Shown here in pieces: positions 48,781 through 55,049 of a stretch of DNA of 64,000 nt. Position 1 is the first letter of the stretch; each line of letters begins with the position of its first letter. The notes under the pieces were generated by a model, which searched no databases, was not told the DNA's origin, and was given only the letters and a program-made list of their open reading frames with translations. The translations under genes were made by a program, and so were the position numbers. The DNA is from Kineosporia rhizophila (lineage in GTDB: Bacteria > Actinomycetota > Actinomycetes > Actinomycetales > Kineosporiaceae): contig NZ_JAJSOH010000014.1 in assembly GCF_021277265.1 (NCBI RefSeq), forward strand, positions 62,001-126,000, in the 5' to 3' direction.

Positions 48781-49140
48781 TCAGGCACCCGAGACGGTCG
48801 TCTTCTCCACCAGTTGCCCGTCGCGGAAACAGAAGCGGTAGTAGAGGTTGCCCGACGCATCCGTGACGTCACTGGACATGTAAAGTTCGCAGTCCGCTCC
48901 CTTGGGAGTCGGCTCCGGGTCGCTCTTGCCGGCCCCGAACACGTCGGCCTCGGTGAACTCCACCGCGTCGGAGATGTCGGCCCGCACGGCTTCCCGCGTG
49001 TCTCCCACCTGCACCGAACTGTAGGCCTGGGGTGAGACTGTGCTCTTGGTGAAGAGCTTGAACAGGAAGTAGCCGCCGCCTGCCAGTGCGCCGATGCCCA
49101 GGATGCACGCCACCAGGATTCCGGCCAGAAGCTTTTTCAT
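48781..49140 (-). CDS. Small membrane-anchored protein with DUF-like outer domain
   Basis: A 119-residue protein. One membrane helix (LLAGILVACILGIGALAGGG) near the N-terminus is followed by a ~90-residue outer domain: STVSPQAYSSVQVGDTREAV, EFTEADVFGAGKSDPEPTPK, CELYMSSDVTDASGNLYYRF and CFRDGQLVEKTTV. The V-Q-V-G-D-T-R-x-x-V element resembles the SmpA/BamE or BLIP-like fold (S-x-V-x-x-G-x-t-x-x-x-V), and two Cys probably pair. ATG 49140 follows GAAGGGAAAACACAGTC. Function unknown. Confidence 0.7.
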   Translation of the reverse strand: MKKLLAGILVACILGIGALAGGGYFLFKLFTKSTVSPQAYSSVQVGDTREAVRADISDAVEFTEADVFGAGKSDPEPTPKGADCELYMSSDVTDASGNLYYRFCFRDGQLVEKTTVSGA

Positions 49141-49380
49141 GACTGTGTTTTCCCTTCGTCAGTACCTTTTCCGACCCCTTGATCGTGACAAGGCGCTGTT
49201 GACGGGCACGACCGCAATCCGGCTGATCCCCGTGCTGTCGGCGGTGATACGAAAGTGCTACGGCGCCAACACGGAGCGTTGGCAGGGGTGACTCGAAAGG
49301 GGCCTCTGGGGGCCGACCGCCCGGCGCTCGCCTATTGTGGGAAGCGGTTGCCCTGAAGTAGGTCCGATGGAAGGAACGAC

Positions 49381-49533
49381 ATGGCTGACGGTGCGGCGCA
49401 GGGGTGGGTGAAGAAGGCCGAGGTCGACGAGGGGGACGGGTTGACCCTGGCCGAGATGGGCCAGCTGACCGAGCTGGCCATAGAGGTCGAGGCACGGGTC
49501 ACCGGCGGTCCTCTGGCGCCCCCGTCGGCCTGA
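49381..49533 (+). CDS. Small ORF, 50 aa
   Basis: ATG 49381 has GAAGGAA 4-5 bases upstream. The product MADGAAQGWVKKAEVDEGDG, then LTLAEMGQLTELAIEVEARV and TGGPLAPPSA, is acidic and helical. Shine-Dalgarno, good codon use and a hairpin after the stop (CTCCGGCC 49543-49550 with GGCCGGAG 49568-49575) support a real gene. I do not recognise the family. Confidence 0.55.
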   Translation: MADGAAQGWVKKAEVDEGDGLTLAEMGQLTELAIEVEARVTGGPLAPPSA

Positions 49534-49709
49534 GCGGCCCCTCTCCGGCCGGGCGGTGGTGAACCCGGGCCGGAGCGCAGCCGTGGAGGAGGGCGTCAGT
49601 CGTCCCGGGCTGTCTGGATGTGAAACAGGTCATACGGTTCTGAGCAAACGCTTTGGATCCGCCCCGACCATTACCGGGCGTGAACACCAAGAGCGTGCCG
49701 AGGGGGACC

Positions 49710-50287
49710 GTGGCCTCCGACGCCGATCTGATCGCCAGTTGCCTGGCCGGTGACGAGGACGCCTTCGTGCGGATGATCAGCCGGCACGAGGAGGCGATCA
49801 GCCGCTACCTGGTCCGGCAGGTCGGCCGGGAAGCGGCCCAGGACCTGCTGGGCGAGGTGTGGATCGCGGCCTACACCTCCCGGGCGAGCTACGACCGGTC
49901 GTACGCCGACGCGCGGCCCTAGCTGTACGGCGTCGCCCTGAACCAGGTGCGGCGGCTGTGGCGGAATCGGCCGCCCGAGAATCTGATCCCCGACATGGGT
50001 GAACTGCCGATCGCCTGGGACCCCTGGCCGACGGTGGAGATCCGCCTGGACGCTCGGGAAGCGCTGCGCGGCGCCCTGGCCGCGCTCAGGCCCGATGCCC
50101 GGGATGTGCTGACCCTGGTCGTCGGTGAAGACCTGGCGGTCGTGGACGCTGCGCGGGTTCTCGGGTTCTCGGGATCACGGCGGCCAAGGCCCGGCGTCTG
50201 CTGTACGAGGCGCGGGCGTCGCTGCGTCAGGACTCTCGGATCGCAGCCCTTCTGGACGAACTGAACAACGTGGGGGAGAGCAAGTGA
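49710..50287 (+). pseudogene. ECF sigma factor gene broken by nonsense and 8-bp duplication
   Basis: From GTG 49710 (GAGGGGG just upstream) the frame gives a normal ECF region 2: SDADLIASCLAGDEDAFVRM, ISRHEEAISRYLVRQVGREA and ADARP, then TAG at 49920-49922 where the family has Trp (ARPW-LYG). Past it, LYGVALNQVRRLWRNRP and ALRPDARDVLTLVVGEDLAV follow in frame. A tandem 8-base repeat TTCTCGGG (50158-50165, 50166-50173) then shifts the frame; removing one copy restores ARVLGITAAKARRLLYEARA, a perfect region 4 HTH, to a stop that overlaps the next gene (TGATG). A GTG at 49680 is another possible start. Two independent lesions show that the gene is not functional, unless suppressed. Confidence 0.85.
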
Positions 50288-51342
50288 TGACCAACGAGAT
50301 CGACCTGGTGAAGCAGGCCCTGGTCGCCGAACCCCTGGACCGCCAGGCCCGCGACCGGGCTCGGGCGCAGTTCCTGGCCTATCGAGAGACTGCTCGCGAC
50401 ACGAGCCCGGGGCGCTTCCGAAAGGTTCTGGCCGGCCGCAGGCATGGGCAGGGCGTAGTAGGGATCGGCGCCGGTATCGGGGCACTGGCTGCCGGGGCCG
50501 CCGTGGTCTTCGCTGTCACCACGACTCTCCCGGCCGAAAATCAGCGAACGCCGGTGGTGCCGAGCGCCGACCCGGCCCCCGTGATCGAGTCGGAACTGGT
50601 GGCGCTGGCCAATCGGATCGCCGACGAGAAGCCCGGCGGAGATGCGTCTTTGATCATTGAATCACGGACGACGGGTGGTTCGTCCGAGCAGGTCACCTAC
50701 AACCTCTATGCCGACGACGGACGGTACTTCTTCGCCGAAGACCGGGCGTCACTGGCCGCGGCGGTGGACCAGGGTCGAGACGTCTCGGCCAGCTCTGATC
50801 ATCGTAAAGCGCAAGCCGCAGCAGCTTTCGCCGCCGATGGCGACCTGACGGTGGCTCGCACGAAAATGGTCAATGCAGAACCGAACTATCTTGGCCTGGG
50901 CCTCGGCCAGGCCGAGCGTCAGAAACTCTGGGACAAGGCGCTGGCCAACAGTGCCGACGTGATGGCGGAGCTGGGGATCGAGCCCGATCCGAATCCGCCC
51001 GTCGGCAAGGAGCTGGAGATGCGCGTGGGCAGTGCGCTCTGGAACAACAGCTACGACGCTCTGGCCACTGGTGCCGGAGATCCGAAGGTGCGGGCCGGAG
51101 TGCTTCGGCTGCTTTCCACCATTCCGGATGTCAGCGTCGAGAAGTCCACCTCAGAAGGCGTATTGAAACTGACTGCTGCAGAAGAACTCTCCGGCGGCGA
51201 TGTGGTGCAGGAACTGACGATCGACGCCGATAACGGAACGCCGTTGTCCTACGAGAGCGAGCCGGTGGAGCCGGGGATCGAGGCATCCAAGAGCACGTTG
51301 GAGGTTTCCCGGGTGACGGTCGCCGAGGTGCAGGCCGACTGA
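50287..51342 (+). CDS. Membrane anti-sigma-like partner protein (CU044_5270-like)
   Basis: A 351-residue protein. ATG 50287 overlaps the end of the sigma pseudogene (TGATG). The N-terminal ~70 residues (TNEIDLVKQALVAEPLDRQA, RDRARAQFLAYRETARDTSP) are the cytoplasmic sigma-binding part, with no zinc finger; then one membrane helix (VVGIGAGIGALAAGAAVVFA, ~70-90) and a large outer domain of ~250 residues, with KMVNAEPNYLGLGLGQAERQ and VVQELTIDADNGTPLSYESE. This matches the actinomycete CU044_5270 family as I remember it, which pairs with ECF sigma factors. Here the partner is broken, so the anti-sigma protein is an orphan. Start and frame are intact. Confidence 0.78.
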   Translation: MTNEIDLVKQALVAEPLDRQARDRARAQFLAYRETARDTSPGRFRKVLAGRRHGQGVVGIGAGIGALAAGAAVVFAVTTTLPAENQRTPVVPSADPAPVIESELVALANRIADEKPGGDASLIIESRTTGGSSEQVTYNLYADDGRYFFAEDRASLAAAVDQGRDVSASSDHRKAQAAAAFAADGDLTVARTKMVNAEPNYLGLGLGQAERQKLWDKALANSADVMAELGIEPDPNPPVGKELEMRVGSALWNNSYDALATGAGDPKVRAGVLRLLSTIPDVSVEKSTSEGVLKLTAAEELSGGDVVQELTIDADNGTPLSYESEPVEPGIEASKSTLEVSRVTVAEVQAD

Positions 51343-51404
51343 TGAGGGCCCGGTCCGCGCCGACTGACCAAACCGGCGCGGACCGACGTCCATAATTGGT
51401 GCTC

Positions 51405-53048
51405 TTAGGCCCGTTTGCCCAAGGCCTCGGACATCTGGCCCAGGACCTGCTCCAGTACCGCCGTACTCGTGGCGAAGTTGAGCCTGGTCCATGAGGGCAG
51501 GCCGCCGTAGTCCGGGCCCGGGCTCACGAAAACCTTGGCCTCGCGCCGGAAGAAGGCGGAGGCGCTCTCATCCAGACCCGCCTCGGTGCAGTCGAGCCAG
51601 GCCAGATACGTGGCGTCGGGCACCCGCAGGCTCACACCGGGCATACCCTTCACCGCAGCATCGAGCAGATCCCGCTGCCGCAGCAGGTGTTCCCGCACTC
51701 CGGCCAGCCAAGGGTCGCCCTGCTCCCAGGCCGCCCGGGTGGCTGCAACCCCGAGCACGTTGGTGACGCCGTGAATGTCGGGCGGCTGCTCATCCCACAG
51801 TTCCCGCACCCGCTGAGGGCCGACGTGGGCAACGGCCGCCCGCAGGCCCGCGATGTTGAAGGCCTTGGTGGCGGAGGTGAGCGTGACGGTGCGAGCGGCG
51901 ATCTCGGGGCTCAGGCTGGCGAAAGGGATGTGCTGGTGCGGGTCGTGCACCAGGTCGGCGTGGATCTCGTCGCTGATCACCACCAGGTCGTGGCGCTCGG
52001 CCAGTTCGGCGATGCGCAGCAGCTCTTCCCGCCCGAACGCCGTGCCGGTGGGGTTGTGCGGATTCACCAGCAGCAGCACCTTGGCCCGCTGACTGCTGAG
52101 CTCGGCCTCCAGCCGGTCGAAGTCGTGCTTCCACTCGCCCTGGTCGAGCACGACCGGAAGCCGGACCGAAGTCCGCTTCATGGTGGCGACGGTGGCCCGG
52201 AACGGCGGATAGTTGGGCTCCTGGATGACGACGCCGTCGCCCGGCTCGGTGGTCAGGTCGAGCAGAATCTGGAGCCCGGCAAGCAGGTCGGTGATGCCGC
52301 GCACCGCAGAAGGATCCGGTTGCCAGCCGAAGCGGCGCTGCATGCGCGCGGCGAAAACCTCAGCCAGCGGATCCATTCGGGATGACCACGCCGGGTAGCC
52401 CAGGTCGCCACGATCCAGCACGTCGAGCACGCTCTGACGGATCACCGGAGCGACCGGGAAGTCCATGTCGGCGACCCAGGCGGGCAGCAGTTCGGGGTGC
52501 CGGCTCCATTTCACGCCCTGCTTGGCGCGAAGCCAGGTGAGCGGGGGTTCGAACGCCGGTACCGAGCTGCCCAGCAACGCGTCGCGCAGGCCCTCAAGCT
52601 GGCCGTGATGCTGAGCCAGCTCTTCGTACATGTGCAGCAGCACGCCGTCTTGACTGAGTTCGCGCGTGGGGCCGATGAAATCGGGGTTGGGTTTCACGGC
52701 CGGGGGAGCCCCGGGAACCAGGCGCTTGAGGTCGGCGTGGAACTGGGCCTGGGCCGTATCGAGCGCGGCCAGAAGAGCTTCTGCCGAACCGGTGGCCAGG
52801 AACTCGGCCTCCCGGTCACGGACGATCTCACGCTGGCCCACCAGCCGGCCGCACCAGTAGTTCATTACCCCGATCACGTGCGTGACCAGGCCGAACGGCG
52901 AATTGGCGGACGGGGTGGGGCGGCGGTTGACGTGCTCGTCACCGAGCTGCGTGATCACCGAGCGGATCCCGTCGAGGGCGCGGTCGACGAAGTGGGCGAA
53001 GTCGTCACCGGGGATCTCGAGCGTGGGGACGTCTGTGGGGCCTGCCAT
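51405..53048 (-). CDS. DinB-like domain fused to MalY-type C-S lyase/aminotransferase
   Basis: A 547-residue two-domain protein. Residues 1-165 are a DinB/mycothiol-transferase-like four-helix bundle: SPFGLVTHVIGVMNYWCGRL (first metal His57) and HMYEELAQHHGQLEGLRDAL (His139, His147/148), with GQREIVRDREAEFL between. Residues ~170-545 are a PLP enzyme of the MalY/PatB cystathionine beta-lyase group: PAWVADMDFPVAPVI, VRGITDLLAGLQILLDL, VIQEPNYPPFRATV, LLVNPHNPTGTAFG, VISDEIHADLVHDPHQHIPF and the PLP-binding Lys in TLTSATKAFNIAGLRAAV (residue ~393). The two activities on one chain suggest that a thiol conjugate is made or bound and then split. Divergent CGNR gene shares a palindrome-rich promoter. 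Confidence 0.87.
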   Translation of the reverse strand: MAGPTDVPTLEIPGDDFAHFVDRALDGIRSVITQLGDEHVNRRPTPSANSPFGLVTHVIGVMNYWCGRLVGQREIVRDREAEFLATGSAEALLAALDTAQAQFHADLKRLVPGAPPAVKPNPDFIGPTRELSQDGVLLHMYEELAQHHGQLEGLRDALLGSSVPAFEPPLTWLRAKQGVKWSRHPELLPAWVADMDFPVAPVIRQSVLDVLDRGDLGYPAWSSRMDPLAEVFAARMQRRFGWQPDPSAVRGITDLLAGLQILLDLTTEPGDGVVIQEPNYPPFRATVATMKRTSVRLPVVLDQGEWKHDFDRLEAELSSQRAKVLLLVNPHNPTGTAFGREELLRIAELAERHDLVVISDEIHADLVHDPHQHIPFASLSPEIAARTVTLTSATKAFNIAGLRAAVAHVGPQRVRELWDEQPPDIHGVTNVLGVAATRAAWEQGDPWLAGVREHLLRQRDLLDAAVKGMPGVSLRVPDATYLAWLDCTEAGLDESASAFFRREAKVFVSPGPDYGGLPSWTRLNFATSTAVLEQVLGQMSEALGKRA

Positions 53049-53092
53049 GGCTACCTCTTCTTCGGCTCCTGGTCTGGTTGGGCAGAGCCACT

Positions 53093-53113
53093 GTAACCGG
53101 TTAAGGTGGTTAC
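53093..53113. promoter_or_regulatory. Operator-like palindromes between fusion gene and CGNR gene
   Basis: TAACCGGTTA (53094-53103) is a perfect palindrome, and GTAACC (53093-53098) with GGTTAC (53108-53113) forms an inverted repeat that reaches the CGNR ATG at 53114. The adjacent CGNR protein is the likely binder. Confidence 0.6.
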
Positions 53114-53647
53114 ATGTTTGTGTACGTCAGCAATCGGCTGAGCCTGGACCTGCTCGGCACCCTGAAGTGGCGGCGCGATGTGCCCGAGGAGCATCTGCGC
53201 ACCCCGGCTGACCTGGCGCTTTGGAGTGCGGGGGCACCACTGGGCATCGCCGTCGAGACCGATCCGGCGGGCCTGGAGCGGGTGCGGGTGGTGCGCGAGA
53301 TGCTGTACCGGGCGATCACCGCCACCCGGCGCGGAGACGAGTTGAACGCCGCTGAGGTAGCCGAGCTGAACGAGGTGGCCGCTGGCCCAGGGCTGCAGAT
53401 GACGCTGGATCGACAGGGCAATGTGGCTCGGGGCGGCACGGTGGACCAGTTGCTCACCGCAGTCGTCCGGGACGCCTTCGAGCTCATTTCCGAACCGGCG
53501 CTGGCCAAGGTGAAAGACTGTGCGAATGATCGCTGCACCCGCTTGTACGTGGATGTCTCCCGGGCGGGCAACCGGCGCTGGTGCGGGATGGCCGAATGCG
53601 GGAATGTGGCGAAGGTAGCGGCCTTTCGCTCGCGCCAGAAAGTTTGA
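53114..53647 (+). CDS. CGNR zinc-finger regulator
   Basis: A 177-residue protein of the CGNR (ABATE) family. The N-terminal ligand-binding part includes RLSLDLLGTLKWRRDVPEEH, DLALWSAGAPLGIAVETDPA and RVRVVREMLYRAITATRRGD. The C-terminal zinc finger is CANDRCTRLYVDVSRAGNRR then WCGMAECGNVAKVAAFRSRQ, with four Cys and the C-G-N motif of the family name. These proteins are thought to be stress-responsive transcription factors. AGGTGG lies 4 bases before ATG 53114 within an operator-like palindrome, so it should repress itself and the divergent fusion gene. A terminator follows the stop. Confidence 0.9.
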   Translation: MFVYVSNRLSLDLLGTLKWRRDVPEEHLRTPADLALWSAGAPLGIAVETDPAGLERVRVVREMLYRAITATRRGDELNAAEVAELNEVAAGPGLQMTLDRQGNVARGGTVDQLLTAVVRDAFELISEPALAKVKDCANDRCTRLYVDVSRAGNRRWCGMAECGNVAKVAAFRSRQKV

Positions 53648-53678
53648 GCGGCCCGCCTCCGGGTAGAGGCGGACCGCT
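53647..53678. terminator. Hairpin terminator with T-run
   Basis: AGCGGCCCGCCTC (53647-53659) pairs with GAGGCGGACCGCT (53666-53678), one G-T wobble, six-base loop, followed by TTTCT. It separates the convergent CGNR and DUF3455 genes. Confidence 0.8.
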
Positions 53679-53688
53679 TTCTGATAAC

Positions 53689-54249
53689 TCAGGGTGCGGC
53701 GAAGAAAACGTAATGCGCCTTGTAGGGCACGCTTTGGGTAGCGCCCTCGGTGCAGCTGCCCGTGGGAGCCAGTCCGCCCTTGGTCTTGAGACGCTGAATG
53801 TAGGTCACGTCGCCGAAAATGCCGTCGCCACGGGTCTTGGTGGTCTGGAGCAGCAATAGCGGAATGGCGTTCTTTCCCGGTGAGGATGCGGTCGACTTGG
53901 CCTCCACCAGGGATCCGTCGGTCACCGACTGCCAACTCGGCCCGCGGAAGTGAATCGCCTCGTTGCGCTTGTTCGTGGCCTTCGCCCGTCCGGTCAGCGT
54001 GGCCGCCGGCTCAACGAACGTCCAGGTGTCACCCGTGCACTGGTAAATCTGCACGCCAGCCGCCTTGAATCGGGCCACCTCACTGTTACCGGCCGGTGGA
54101 ATCAGGTTCTCCGGCACCTTTGACTCAGAGCTTTTGGACGTCGGTGCCGCCTGGGTGGCCGAGGCGGTGGTCAGTGCGGTGGTCACGGCCAGACCGAGGA
54201 CGGCGGAGGCGCGGAACGCCCGGTTGCTGAGGATGCGCGATGTGCTCAT
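53689..54249 (-). CDS. Secreted DUF3455 protein
   Basis: A 186-residue exported protein. The signal region SNRAFRASAVLGLAVTTALT, ending ASATQAAPTSK, is clear. The mature part fits DUF3455: VPENLIPPAGNSEVARFKAA, then GVQIYQCTGDTWTFVEPAAT, GPSWQSVTDGSLVEAKSTAS, AIPLLLLQTTKTRGDGIFGD, VTYIQRLKTKGGLAPTGSCT and a final YKAHYVFFAAP. The block YQC, PxW, and G-x-x-x-x-V-T-x-I-Q-R is characteristic. Such proteins occur in fungi and actinobacteria and are secreted; function unknown. The gene has an 800-base region without clear genes behind it. Confidence 0.88.
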   Translation of the reverse strand: MSTSRILSNRAFRASAVLGLAVTTALTTASATQAAPTSKSSESKVPENLIPPAGNSEVARFKAAGVQIYQCTGDTWTFVEPAATLTGRAKATNKRNEAIHFRGPSWQSVTDGSLVEAKSTASSPGKNAIPLLLLQTTKTRGDGIFGDVTYIQRLKTKGGLAPTGSCTEGATQSVPYKAHYVFFAAP

Positions 54250-55049
54250 TGAGGTTTCCTCTCACTGGGACAGATCGATGATCAACCTATGAGACAAGGC
54301 TGCCTGACTGTTCAGTAACCGCCAAGGGTTCTGGAGACAGAAGGCTACTCGGCAGTGAAGTTGCATCGATCGGTGACGAAAACGGTTGCGGCTGTGCGTC
54401 AAGGGGGAGCGCACCATCCGTGCGCCCGATTGGGCAACGTACAGAAATGCCCTTTTAACCTCTTGATGAATGCTTATGATGTTGCCGTCCGAAGTGACCG
54501 GGGGGTTGGGTTCGGACGGGGTCGACGGCCACCGAGGGGGTGGGAGGGGGAACGGGCACGCCTCGTGCGTGCACGCTACGAAGACAGCTGCCTGAGACCG
54601 ATCGATGGCCGGCTTCTTCGTCATTGGCGCCTGCCTTTCTTGTGGGCGGGTGCGGGGGAGTACCAGGCGTCGTGATGCCTGGACTGAACGACTCATGTGC
54701 TGACCGCTGTTCTGGTCGGCCGTCGATGCCGGGTGCCTCAGCTTCGGGCTGCCCGTTAAATGAGCTCGGCAATGCCGTTTGCTGACAACAGATTTCAGAG
54801 GGCCTCATGCAGGGCCTCACGAAAAGGGTTGTCAGCAAAGAACTTAGATCTGCACAAACTGCTGACACGGCGCGTACTGGCGGTTAGATTGAGGGCGCGT
54901 TGGCTCAGGTGCCGAAGTGACGAGTGGGGTTCTCGTCCCGCAGATCTCCTGATTTCTCCTCGGAAGTGTACGTATTCGGGTTCTGCCCGCTCTGGTGATG
55001 AAGAGCGGGACCATCACCTGCCAGCTCCGATCGCGGAGGGTGTACCGAC
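54250..55049. other. 800-base region without a clear gene
   Basis: Open frames here (for example minus 54262-54696) have poor codon bias and no conserved motifs; one internal ATG at minus-strand 54631 has AAGGCAGG 6 bases upstream, so a short unknown gene cannot be ruled out. GC content is lower than in flanking genes. It contains the inverted repeat at 54778-54839 and ends with the promoter region of the NRPS-linked operon. It marks the border between general genes and the peptide cluster. Confidence 0.5.
54778..54839. repeat. 12-bp perfect inverted repeat with 38-base spacer
   Basis: TTTGCTGACAAC (54778-54789) and GTTGTCAGCAAA (54828-54839) are exact inverse copies. The spacer holds a short direct repeat, AGGGCCTCATGC then AGGGCCTCACG. 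A half-like GCTGACA recurs at about 54861. It could be a regulator pair of sites or a small mobile-element end. Confidence 0.6.

Noticed and set aside
47633-48841. 402-codon plus-strand frame over the sigma-like and DinB-like genes
   Set aside because: It runs in a second frame across the sigma-like gene and opposite the TIGR03086-type gene; composition is Arg/Pro/Ala-rich without motifs.
54262-54696. 144-codon minus-strand frame in the gene-poor region
   Set aside because: No signal, motif or consistent codon bias. An internal ATG at 54631 has a moderate ribosome site, so it is only weakly possible and was not called.
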